Shown one piece after another: positions 1 to 7,223 of a DNA stretch of 19,254 bases (positions are counted from its first letter, which is position 1; every line of letters starts with the position of its first letter). Source of the DNA: CAZXEU01 sp964639665 (GTDB lineage: Bacteria; Bacteroidota; Rhodothermia; Rhodothermales; Bin80). A program made the position numbers and the translations under genes. The stretch covers positions 1-19,254 of the forward strand of contig CAZXEU010000063.1 of the NCBI GenBank assembly GCA_964639665.1. The letters are read 5' to 3'. Below the pieces are notes generated by a model, which was given only the letters and a program-made list of their open reading frames with translations, made no database searches and had not been told where the DNA came from.

Positions 1-64
1 AGCCCCGTCCGGTGCCTCGACTTCCGTGGCCGCGGCCACGGAAGTCGAGGCACCGGACGGGGCT
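1..64. repeat. Perfect 64-bp palindrome at the window edge
   Basis: Positions 1-32 are the exact reverse complement of positions 33-64, with no spacer and no mismatch; the axis lies between bases 32 and 33 in CGCG. It starts at the first base of the window and overlaps the 5' end of the open infB frame. The right arm reads naturally into infB (Ala/Glu/Pro-rich N-terminal region), so the left arm is the suspicious half. A gap-free palindrome ending exactly at a sequence edge is typical of a fold-back or assembly artefact. A genuine genomic palindrome is possible but less likely. Confidence 0.95.
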
Positions 65-2494
65 GCACCGGATTCTGCCGTCGATGACGGCGATGCGGAT
101 GCAACGCCGGATGCGGAAGCTGTGGCTTTGCCGGCAGAAGAAGAAGCAGAGCCTGCTCCGGAAGAAGTGCAGGCTGATGCTCCGGCGCAAGATGCCGCGG
201 GCGTGCCGGCGGGCGTCGAAGCCGCCGACGAGCAGCCGCCCGAAGCGGCGGAGGACGCCGTGCCAGCGCCCGAGGAGGAGGCTCCCGAAGCGGAGCAGCC
301 TGAGAGCGAGCCCACGCCAGATCCCGCAGCGGCAGAGGCGGACCAGGCGCAGCCGACGGACGAAGACGGCGATGTACTCAGTGCCGCGCGGTACAAGCTC
401 CAGGGCACGACCGTGCTGGGTACGATTGACCTTAACAAGGTCGAGGAAAAGAAGCCGGCACCGGAAAAGCGCAAGCGCAAGCGCAAGCGGAAGACCCCGG
501 TGGTTACGGCGACCACGCCGGTGATCATTTCGGACAAGCCGGGCGCAAGGTCCTCCCGCCGGAAAGCCAGGAAGAAGAAATCACAGCCCGACAAGCCGGA
601 AGTCGACCAGAAGGTACAGGAGACCCGCCAGGGAATGGAGCAGGGAGCTGCCCGCGTTCGCCAGCGGCGCCGGCGGGCGCGCAGGCAGCAGCGCGCAGAG
701 GAGCGGAGGACCGAAAAGGAAGAAAGAGCAGAACAGGAAAAGCACATTCGCGTCACCGAGTTCGTATCTACGGGCGAGCTGGCCGCGCTCATGGGCATCC
801 CTGTGACAGATGTCATCGGCATGCTTTTCGGCGCAGGCATGATGGTGTCGATCAACCAGCGCCTGGATGCGGACACGATTTCCTACGTGGCGGATGACTT
901 CGGCTACGAGGTCGAGTTCATTACCGAATTCGGCACGGAGGACATCGAGATCGAGGAGGACGACCCGGAAGATCTGACCGGCCGGGCCCCCGTGGTGACG
1001 GTGATGGGCCATGTCGATCATGGCAAGACCTCGCTGCTCGACTACATACGCAACGCGAATGTCGCCGTGGAGGAATCCGGCGGCATCACGCAGCACATCG
1101 GAGCCTACCAGGTCGAGCTGCCTGGTGACCGGCAGGTGACGTTCCTGGACACGCCGGGCCACGAAGCCTTTACCGCCATGCGCGCGCGAGGCGCCAAGGT
1201 TACGGACCTGGTCATACTGGTGGTGGCCGCGGACGATGCGGTAATGCCCCAGACCGTCGAGGCCATAAACCACGCGCGTGCTGCCGAAGTGGCCATCGTC
1301 GTTGCTATCAACAAGTGTGACCTGCCGGATGCCAACGCGCCTCGCGTCATGCAGCAGCTGTCCGATTACGGCGTGCTCGTGGAGCAGTACGGGGGCACGA
1401 TCCAGTGCCAGGAGGTCTCCGCCAAGACCGGCGAGGGGGTAAACGAGCTCCTGGAAAAGGTGCTGCTGGAGTCCGACCTGATGGAGCTCAAGAGCAATCC
1501 GGACCGGCGCGCTCTCGGCATCGTGATCGAAAGCCGCCTCGACCGCGGGCGCGGCAACGTGGCAACGATTCTGGTCCAGAATGGCACGCTGCGCGTGGGC
1601 GATCCGTTCGTGGCAGGCATTTACGGCGGCAAGGTGCGCGCCATGTTTGACGAATGGGATCAGCGCATCCAGGCGGCGGGCCCGTCCGAGCCGGCGCTGG
1701 TGCTGGGCCTGCCCGGACAGCCCAATGTGGGGGACCAGTTCTTCGGGGTGGAGGACGAGAGCGAGGCGCGTGACATTTCGCAGCGGCGGCACCAGATCTG
1801 GCGCGAGCAGCGGATGCGCCAGTACAAGCACGTGCGCCTGGAGGACGTGGGAAGGCGGATGGCTCTCGGGGATTTGAGCGAGCTCAACCTCATCATCAAG
1901 GCAGACGTGGGCGGCTCCGTGGAAGCCATCAGTGATTCGCTGCAGAAACTGTCCACCGACGAAGTCGCGGTCAACATCATTCACAGCGGCGTGGGCGCCA
2001 TCAACGACAGCGACGTGATGCTGGCCTCGGCCTCCGATGCCGTCATTATCGGCTTCCAGGTAAGGCCGACCGCCGGTGCAAGAACTGCGGCCGAACGCGA
2101 GGAAATCGACATTCGGACCTACTCCATCATCTACGACGCGCTGGAAGATGTGCGCGATGCCCTGGAAGGGCTGCTCTCGCCCGAGGAAACCGAAACGGTC
2201 ACGGCCGTCGTCGACGTCAGGGAGCTGTTCCGCGTACCCAAGGTAGGCGTTATCGCGGGCTCCTACGTGGTGGAGGGCAAGATTCGCCGCAACGACCGCG
2301 TGCGCGTGGTCCGGGAAGGCGTGGTTATCTACGAGAGCCGCGTCACGTCACTGAAGCGGTTCAAGGAGGATGCGCGCGAGGTGGCCAGCGGTTACGAATG
2401 CGGCGTCGGCATTGGAAACTTCAACGACCTGAAGGTGGGTGACCAGGTCGAGGCCTACGAGATAGTCGAAATGAAGCGAACGCTGGATGTCTAG
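2..2494 (+). CDS. infB: Translation initiation factor IF-2, 5'-partial
   Basis: GTPase that places initiator tRNA on the 30S subunit and promotes subunit joining. The frame is open to the window start. The only nearby start (GTG at 26) lies inside the edge palindrome, and the usual first winged N-terminal subdomain is absent, so the gene is taken as truncated at 5'. Counting the codon at 26 as residue 1: an Ala/Glu/Pro-rich acidic tract to about 115; a Lys-Arg run at 148-156; a basic helix at about 208-240; an IF2N domain at about 243-298; then the G domain with GHVDHGKT (328-335), GGITQHIG, DTPGH (375-379), NKCD (429-432) and SAK (465-467). The beta-barrel domain II, domain III and C-terminal fMet-tRNA-binding domain follow to residue 822. 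All G motifs are intact, so the visible part looks functional. It leads the operon here, 17 bp before rbfA; nusA would be expected upstream, outside the window. Confidence 0.97.
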   Translation, partial: APSGASTSVAAATEVEAPDGAAPDSAVDDGDADATPDAEAVALPAEEEAEPAPEEVQADAPAQDAAGVPAGVEAADEQPPEAAEDAVPAPEEEAPEAEQPESEPTPDPAAAEADQAQPTDEDGDVLSAARYKLQGTTVLGTIDLNKVEEKKPAPEKRKRKRKRKTPVVTATTPVIISDKPGARSSRRKARKKKSQPDKPEVDQKVQETRQGMEQGAARVRQRRRRARRQQRAEERRTEKEERAEQEKHIRVTEFVSTGELAALMGIPVTDVIGMLFGAGMMVSINQRLDADTISYVADDFGYEVEFITEFGTEDIEIEEDDPEDLTGRAPVVTVMGHVDHGKTSLLDYIRNANVAVEESGGITQHIGAYQVELPGDRQVTFLDTPGHEAFTAMRARGAKVTDLVILVVAADDAVMPQTVEAINHARAAEVAIVVAINKCDLPDANAPRVMQQLSDYGVLVEQYGGTIQCQEVSAKTGEGVNELLEKVLLESDLMELKSNPDRRALGIVIESRLDRGRGNVATILVQNGTLRVGDPFVAGIYGGKVRAMFDEWDQRIQAAGPSEPALVLGLPGQPNVGDQFFGVEDESEARDISQRRHQIWREQRMRQYKHVRLEDVGRRMALGDLSELNLIIKADVGGSVEAISDSLQKLSTDEVAVNIIHSGVGAINDSDVMLASASDAVIIGFQVRPTAGARTAAEREEIDIRTYSIIYDALEDVRDALEGLLSPEETETVTAVVDVRELFRVPKVGVIAGSYVVEGKIRRNDRVRVVREGVVIYESRVTSLKRFKEDAREVASGYECGVGIGNFNDLKVGDQVEAYEIVEMKRTLDV
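467..493 (+). repeat. In-frame AAGCGC hexanucleotide repeat in infB
   Basis: Three AAGCGC units, one AAGCGG and a final AAG encode alternating Lys-Arg (residues 148-156, counting from the GTG at 26) in the linker between the acidic N-terminal tract and the IF2N domain. Six-base units keep the reading frame, so copy number could vary by slippage without breaking the gene. This is a low-complexity linker and no specific function is claimed. Confidence 0.8.
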
Positions 2495-2511
2495 CCGCCG
2501 CCCTGGAAGCC

Positions 2512-2871
2512 ATGAGCATTCGTACCGAACGCGTCGCAAAGCTGCTGCAGCGCGACGTAGCAGACATACTGAGCCGCGATTTTGGGCAGTCTCTGCTGAC
2601 GACCGTCACGCATGTGCGCGTTACACGCGATTTGTCGATTGCCTACGTGCATGTCAGTGTGCTGGGCCGGACACTTGAGGAGAGGCAGGCCTCGTTTTTG
2701 CACCTGCAGGCCCAGACGTCCCGTGTGCGCGCGGCCGTGGCGCGCAGGCTTCGCCACCAGCTGAGGGCCGTGCCGGAGCTGAGGTTCTTTCTGGACGAGT
2801 CACAAGAAGATGTGCGGCGCATGGATGAGCTCCTGGCGCGTATCCGGCAAGATGAGCAAAGCGCCGAGTAG
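2512..2871 (+). CDS. rbfA: 30S ribosome-binding factor A
   Basis: Small KH-fold protein needed for late maturation of the 30S subunit and 16S rRNA 5'-end processing; it binds free 30S near the decoding region. The 119-residue product has the family length (about 110-130). It opens with the typical N-terminal helix (SIRTERVAKLLQRDVADIL), has the central beta strands containing VTHVRVTRDLS and AYVHVSVLG, and ends with the helical segment leading to PELRFFLDES and a charged tail. The ATG at 2512 follows infB by 17 bp with only a weak GGAAG-like ribosome site. The infB-rbfA-truB order is a classical translation cluster, which supports the assignment strongly. Confidence 0.95.
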   Translation: MSIRTERVAKLLQRDVADILSRDFGQSLLTTVTHVRVTRDLSIAYVHVSVLGRTLEERQASFLHLQAQTSRVRAAVARRLRHQLRAVPELRFFLDESQEDVRRMDELLARIRQDEQSAE

Positions 2872-2884
2872 CGCGTCCGGCCAG

Positions 2885-3589
2885 ATGTCCGAATCCGATG
2901 CGCGCATATTCGAAAGGGGCCGTTTGCCCGCTGACCTCGGCGATGCTGTTCTACTGGTGGACAAGCCGAAGGGCTGCACGTCGTTCGATGTCATCCGGGC
3001 GCTTCGCCGCCTGTTTGCCGTGCGAAAGATCGGGCACGCAGGTACGCTGGATCCCATGGCGACGGGACTCTTGATCTGCCTTCTGGGACGCGGGGCAACC
3101 CGGCGCATGCAGGCTTTCATGGAGCTGCGCAAGGTGTATGCCGGAACGCTCCGACTGGGAGAAGTCACACCGTCCTACGATGCGGAAACGCCAATCAGCC
3201 GGCGCGCGGAATGGGACCACATCACCGGCAGCGACCTGGCAGGTGCCCGGCGCACCTTTCAGGGGGCTGTCAGCCAGATTCCCCCCATGTACTCGGCCCG
3301 GCGCGTAGGGGGGGAGCGGCTGTACCGCAAGGCCCGAAGGGGAGAAATTGTGGAGCGCGGTGCGAGCCCGGTGCACATCTACCGGTTCGAACTGACGGGG
3401 CGCCGCGGTGCGGACGTCTCCTTCGAGCTGGAGTGCTCCAGGGGAACCTACGTGCGGACGCTGGCGCACGACTTCGGCGACAAGCTGGGTGTGGGTGCCC
3501 ATTTGGTGGCGCTGAGGCGCACGGCCATTGGGCCGTATTGCGTCGAGCGCGCATGGACGCTGGAAGAGCTGCAAACCGTGGCCGCATGA
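2885..3589 (+). CDS. truB: tRNA pseudouridine-55 synthase
   Basis: Isomerises U55 to pseudouridine in the T-loop of elongator tRNAs. The catalytic motif GTLDPMATG places the nucleophilic Asp at residue 56, counting from the ATG at 2885. The N-terminal motif VLLVDKPKGCTSFDV, the IPPMYSARRVGGERLY segment and the SRGTYVRTLAHDFG segment are all characteristic of TruB. The frame is open upstream to ATGs at 2810 and 2852, but those overlap rbfA by 62 and 20 bp and would add residues with no family counterpart. I choose 2885, 13 bp after the rbfA stop; 2852 remains possible. The protein is 234 residues, the short form without a C-terminal PUA domain. Its TGA overlaps the ribF ATG (ATGA), which implies translational coupling. 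Confidence 0.95.
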   Translation: MSESDARIFERGRLPADLGDAVLLVDKPKGCTSFDVIRALRRLFAVRKIGHAGTLDPMATGLLICLLGRGATRRMQAFMELRKVYAGTLRLGEVTPSYDAETPISRRAEWDHITGSDLAGARRTFQGAVSQIPPMYSARRVGGERLYRKARRGEIVERGASPVHIYRFELTGRRGADVSFELECSRGTYVRTLAHDFGDKLGVGAHLVALRRTAIGPYCVERAWTLEELQTVAA

Positions 3590-4542
3590 AGCGCGAATTC
3601 GGGCTGGACAATATCCGCCGCGATGCGGCGTCGCTGGTCACGGTCGGCTCGTTCGACGGCGTGCACCTGGGGCATCAGCAGATCCTTTCCTATCTCGTTG
3701 GGCGGGCCGGCAGGCTCGCTGCCAAAAGCGTCGTCGTTTCCTTTGAGCCGCATCCCCGCGAAGTCCTCGAGGGCGAGCCCATGCCGCTGCTTACTACGAT
3801 CGAGGAACGGGCCGAGCTGTTTGAAGGCTTCGGACTGGATCGCTTCATTGTCCTGGAGTTCACGCGCGAATTCTCACGGCTGTCCGCGGAAGATTTCGTG
3901 CGGCAGGTACTGGTGGAGACGATCGGGCTGCAGGAGATCATCGTGGGCTACGACCACGGCTTTGGCCGGGGAAGGCGCGGAGACACGGGCCTGCTCAGGG
4001 AAATGGGCCGCGAGCTGGGATTCGGCGTCGACGTGATCGGCGCGCAGATGGTGGATTCGAGCGTCGTCTCGTCCAGCGCTGTCAGACGGCGCCTTATTGC
4101 GGGCGATGTCCGGGCAGCGGGGGAGCTTCTGGGGCGCCCCTACAGCCTGGGGGCGACGGTCGTGCGCGGACGCGGCCGGGGCCGGACCATGGGCTTCGCC
4201 ACGGCCAACCTCCAGCTGCGCCACGCGCAAAAGGTGGTGCCGGGTCTCGGCGTATACGCGGTAAGGGTGCATGCGTGCGGAAGGTGGCATGGCGGCATGA
4301 TGAATATCGGCCGCCGCCCCACGTTCGAGGCCCAGGATGCCGTACATCTCGAGGTGCACCTGTTCGACTTTGACGCTTCCCTCTATGGCAGCCAGGTTGC
4401 CGTGGCATTCGTGGACCGGGTGCGCGACGAGGTGGCGTTCGAAGGGCCGGCCCAGCTCAAGCGGCAGCTGGCGGCCGATGAGATCCGGTGCAGAACGATC
4501 CTGGAGGGCACTGCCATGGCGCCGGAACCGCCCACCGCGTAG
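3586..4542 (+). CDS. ribF: Bifunctional riboflavin kinase/FAD synthetase
   Basis: Converts riboflavin to FMN (C-terminal kinase) and FMN to FAD (N-terminal adenylyltransferase). At 318 residues it has the usual length. The nucleotidyltransferase motif GSFDGVHLGH is at residues 21-30, and SSSAVRRRL corresponds to the conserved SSTxIR motif. The kinase domain begins around residue 185 with GRGRGRTMGFATAN (ending at Asn208), followed by MNIGRRPTFE and the conserved acidic segment LEVHLFDFD. The usual PTAN motif reads ATAN here: the Thr and Asn remain but the Pro is replaced by Ala205. The start is the ATG at 3586, overlapping the truB TGA; the frame is open further upstream but would run antiparallel to no known domain and through truB. 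The position between truB and rpsO is conserved in many bacteria. Confidence 0.96.
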   Translation: MKREFGLDNIRRDAASLVTVGSFDGVHLGHQQILSYLVGRAGRLAAKSVVVSFEPHPREVLEGEPMPLLTTIEERAELFEGFGLDRFIVLEFTREFSRLSAEDFVRQVLVETIGLQEIIVGYDHGFGRGRRGDTGLLREMGRELGFGVDVIGAQMVDSSVVSSSAVRRRLIAGDVRAAGELLGRPYSLGATVVRGRGRGRTMGFATANLQLRHAQKVVPGLGVYAVRVHACGRWHGGMMNIGRRPTFEAQDAVHLEVHLFDFDASLYGSQVAVAFVDRVRDEVAFEGPAQLKRQLAADEIRCRTILEGTAMAPEPPTA

Positions 4543-4667
4543 AGGGTTGACCGCGCGTTGATTCGTTTCGGCTCCACCGGTCATGGGCGCGTGCCCCGGC
4601 CTTGGCGCGGAAGTCCCTGTGGAGCGGAGGCGATATCGAAAGAAGGCCAGAATGTGCAAGTAGCGAC

Positions 4668-4934
4668 ATGATAGCCAAGGACAAGAAGCTCGAGCTTGTT
4701 GAGAAGTTCGGCAATAATGCCCAGGATACCGGGACGGCTGAAGTACAGATAGCCATTTTTTCCGCACGTATACGTGACTTGACCGCACACCTCAAATCCA
4801 ATCCGAAGGATCACGCCACGAGGAGAGGACTGTTGAAGCTGGTGGGAAAAAGACGCAGGTTGCTGAATTATTTGATCAGTTCCGACATAGATCGTTACAG
4901 GCGAATTACAAGGGAACTGGGGCTCCGCAAGTAG
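4668..4934 (+). CDS. rpsO: 30S ribosomal protein S15
   Basis: Primary binder of the central domain of 16S rRNA (helices 20-22) and part of the intersubunit bridge. From the ATG at 4668 it is 88 residues, the standard S15 length. Visible signatures include GTAEVQIAIFSARIRDLTAHL, followed by the HATRRGLLKLVGKRRRLLNYL region that contacts rRNA and the C-terminal RYRRITRELGLRK. A longer frame from 4602 adds 22 residues unlike any S15, so it was rejected. The gene has a 125-bp leader (4543-4667), the largest gap inside this operon so far, which leaves room for autogenous control of the kind known for rpsO elsewhere; I could not identify a specific pseudoknot. It precedes pnp by 40 bp, the conserved rpsO-pnp pair. 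Confidence 0.97.
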   Translation: MIAKDKKLELVEKFGNNAQDTGTAEVQIAIFSARIRDLTAHLKSNPKDHATRRGLLKLVGKRRRLLNYLISSDIDRYRRITRELGLRK

Positions 4935-4962
4935 GAGATGCCCAGGCCGCCACTAATAATTG

Positions 4963-4968
4963 AAAGGA
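4963..4968 (+). promoter_or_regulatory. Ribosome binding site of pnp
   Basis: AAAGGA lies six bases before the ATG at 4975 within an A/T-rich stretch. It is one of the few clear Shine-Dalgarno sequences in the operon and fixes the pnp start. Confidence 0.6.
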
Positions 4969-4974
4969 TAAACA

Positions 4975-7200
4975 ATGCAACCTGAAGCAACTGGCCTAAG
5001 CCGCGAGGTGGGCCCGGGAAGAACGTTGTCACTTGAAACGGGCAAACTCGCAAAACAGGCCGGAGGAGCCGTGGTAGTACGGCTTGGTGACACCATGGTG
5101 CTCTGCACCGCGGTACTGTCGCCGTCGGTGCGGGAAGGCCAGAGCTATTTCCCGCTCGTGGTGGACTATCGTGAGAAGTTTTCGTCAGGGGGACGCATCC
5201 CGGGCGGATTCATCAAGCGGGAAGGCCGATCCAATGACAAGGAGATACTCACGTCCCGGCTGGTAGACCGGGCCATTCGCCCGCTGTTTCCCGACGGATT
5301 CCGCAACGAGGTGCAGATCATCGGCTCCGTTATCTCGGCCGATGACGAAAACAACGGCGACATGCTCTTCGGAGTGGGCGCCTCGGCCGCCCTGCTGCTG
5401 GCGGGCGCGCCGTTTGACGGGCCGATCGCTGAAGTCCGCGTGGGCCGTCTTGACGGCACGTTCGTGATTGATCCCACGCTGGAGGAGGTCGAACGCAGCG
5501 ACTTCAACCTGGTCGTCGCAGGCAAGCTTGATTCCATCGTGATGGTGGAAGGCGAAATGGACGAGGTAAGCGAGGAGGAGATGGTGGAGGCCCTCGAAGT
5601 CGCGCATACCGCCATCAGGAAGCTCTGCGAGATGCAGCTGGAGCTGGTAGAGCAGGCCGGCGCTGCGGCGCCGTTCGAATACTCGACGGTTGCTCCGGAG
5701 GAAAGCCTGGTGGAAGAGGTCCGGCGCCTGATCGGCGAACGTGTTTCGGCGCATATTCGCGCCCCGTACGACAAGGCGTCGTTTTACGGCGGCCTCCGCG
5801 ATTTGCGGGAGCAGGGCCTGGCTGCGCTCATGGATCCCGGAAGCGGATACGAACCGGCCGACGTCAAGGCGGCGGCATCGGCTGTCGAAAAGGATCTAAT
5901 GCGGGAGATGGTGCTGGCGGACCGGCGGCGCATCGACGGACGCGGGCCCGCCGAGGTCCGCTCCATCTGGTGCGAGACCGGCTATCTGCCCCGCGTGCAC
6001 GGATCGGCCATCTTTACCCGGGGAGAGACCCAGGTGCTGGCCTCGGTCACGCTTGGCACGACAAGGGACGTACAGGCCGTCGACCAGGTATTCAGCCAGG
6101 AGGACAAGCGCTTCTTCCTGCATTACGAGTTTCCGCCGTATTCCACCGGGGAAGTCAAGATGCTCCGCGGCGCAAGCCGCCGCGAGATCGGGCACGGCTT
6201 CTTGGCCGAGCGCGCCTTGCAGGGGTTGATGCCGGATGCCGAGAGCTTTCCCTACACAGTGCGCATTAACGCGGACGTCCTGGAGTCCAACGGCTCGTCG
6301 TCGATGGCCAGCGTGTGCGCCGGGAGCATGGCGCTGATGGATGCCGGCGTGCCGGTCACACAGCCCGTGGCGGGCGTGGCCATGGGACTCATCTCGGACG
6401 GCGAGCGGACGGTCGTGCTCACGGACATCCTGGGAACGGAGGACCACCTGGGAGACATGGACTTCAAGGTGACCGGTACCCGCGAGGGCATTACGGCCTG
6501 CCAGATGGATATCAAGATCGGCGGACTATCGCGTGAGCTGATGCTGGAGGCGCTGCACCAGGCAAGAGACGCCCGGCATCACATACTGGACAGGATGGAG
6601 CTGGAGATAGGCGCGCCGGCACCCACCATGTCGCCGTATGCACCGAGACTGACCCATATCTCTATTGACGCCGATCTGATTGGTGCCCTCATAGGACCGG
6701 GAGGCAAGGTCATCAAGGGCATCCAGGCGGATACGGGCGCGAGCATCGATATAGATGAGCGCGACGGCAAGGGCTTCGTGACGGTTGCGGCCACGACCGA
6801 GGAGAGTGCCGACGCAGCCATCGAGATGATAAGAAGCATCGTGACGGTGCCTGAAGTGGGCGACGACTACGAAGGCACGGTGCGCAGCCTCCTGGGCTTT
6901 GGCGCCGTCCTTGAGATTCTTCCCGGCAAAGAGGGCCTGCTCCACGTATCCGAATTCGATTACGGCTACGTGGAGGACATTGCCGCGCACGTGCAGGTTG
7001 GAGACAAGGTGCGCGTACGGGTCATCGAGATCCGGGACGGGGGCAAGATTCGTCTCAGCCGCAAGGCTCTGCTTCCCAGACCGGAAGGTCACCGGGCGGA
7101 AAGGCCGCCCAGGCGGGGCCACGGGCCAAGGCCGCGCGGGGACAGGAGCCGAGGCAGAGATCATCGCGGCCGCGGAGGGGGCAGAGGCCGCCCCCGCTAA
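4975..7200 (+). CDS. pnp: Polynucleotide phosphorylase
   Basis: Phosphorolytic 3'-5' exoribonuclease of mRNA turnover, usually a trimer and often part of a degradosome. The 741-residue product has the full architecture: first RNase PH-like domain (about 15-145), helical linker, second RNase PH domain (about 310-530) with FFLHYEFPPYSTGEV, NGSSSMASVCAGS (439 onward) and the metal-binding Asp cluster in EDHLGDMDFK. A KH domain follows, with GPGGK at 574-578, then an S1 domain at 629 to about 697. The last roughly 43 residues form an Arg/Gly-rich tail (PRRGHGPRPRGD type) beyond the S1 fold, probably disordered and RNA-binding. The start is set by a good ribosome site. It is followed 23 bp later by the M16 peptidase, as in many bacteria. 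Confidence 0.98.
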   Translation: MQPEATGLSREVGPGRTLSLETGKLAKQAGGAVVVRLGDTMVLCTAVLSPSVREGQSYFPLVVDYREKFSSGGRIPGGFIKREGRSNDKEILTSRLVDRAIRPLFPDGFRNEVQIIGSVISADDENNGDMLFGVGASAALLLAGAPFDGPIAEVRVGRLDGTFVIDPTLEEVERSDFNLVVAGKLDSIVMVEGEMDEVSEEEMVEALEVAHTAIRKLCEMQLELVEQAGAAAPFEYSTVAPEESLVEEVRRLIGERVSAHIRAPYDKASFYGGLRDLREQGLAALMDPGSGYEPADVKAAASAVEKDLMREMVLADRRRIDGRGPAEVRSIWCETGYLPRVHGSAIFTRGETQVLASVTLGTTRDVQAVDQVFSQEDKRFFLHYEFPPYSTGEVKMLRGASRREIGHGFLAERALQGLMPDAESFPYTVRINADVLESNGSSSMASVCAGSMALMDAGVPVTQPVAGVAMGLISDGERTVVLTDILGTEDHLGDMDFKVTGTREGITACQMDIKIGGLSRELMLEALHQARDARHHILDRMELEIGAPAPTMSPYAPRLTHISIDADLIGALIGPGGKVIKGIQADTGASIDIDERDGKGFVTVAATTEESADAAIEMIRSIVTVPEVGDDYEGTVRSLLGFGAVLEILPGKEGLLHVSEFDYGYVEDIAAHVQVGDKVRVRVIEIRDGGKIRLSRKALLPRPEGHRAERPPRRGHGPRPRGDRSRGRDHRGRGGGRGRPR

Positions 7201-7223
7201 CGGCTGCCTGAAGCGCGCAGCAC

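Noticed and set aside
581..1984. 467-codon open frame on the minus strand within infB
   Set aside because: It is antisense to the IF2 GTPase domains, which are unmistakable. No family features are visible in the antisense product.
3211..3585. N-terminal extension of the ribF frame
   Set aside because: The frame is open upstream but overlaps the conserved C-terminal half of truB. The FAD synthetase domain begins just after the ATG at 3586.
4547..4586. Possible promoter TTGACC before rpsO
   Set aside because: A -35-like TTGACC is present, but no acceptable -10 element lies 16-18 bp downstream.
4602..4667. 22-residue extension of S15
   Set aside because: The extension is unlike any S15; the protein from 4668 has the standard length and start.
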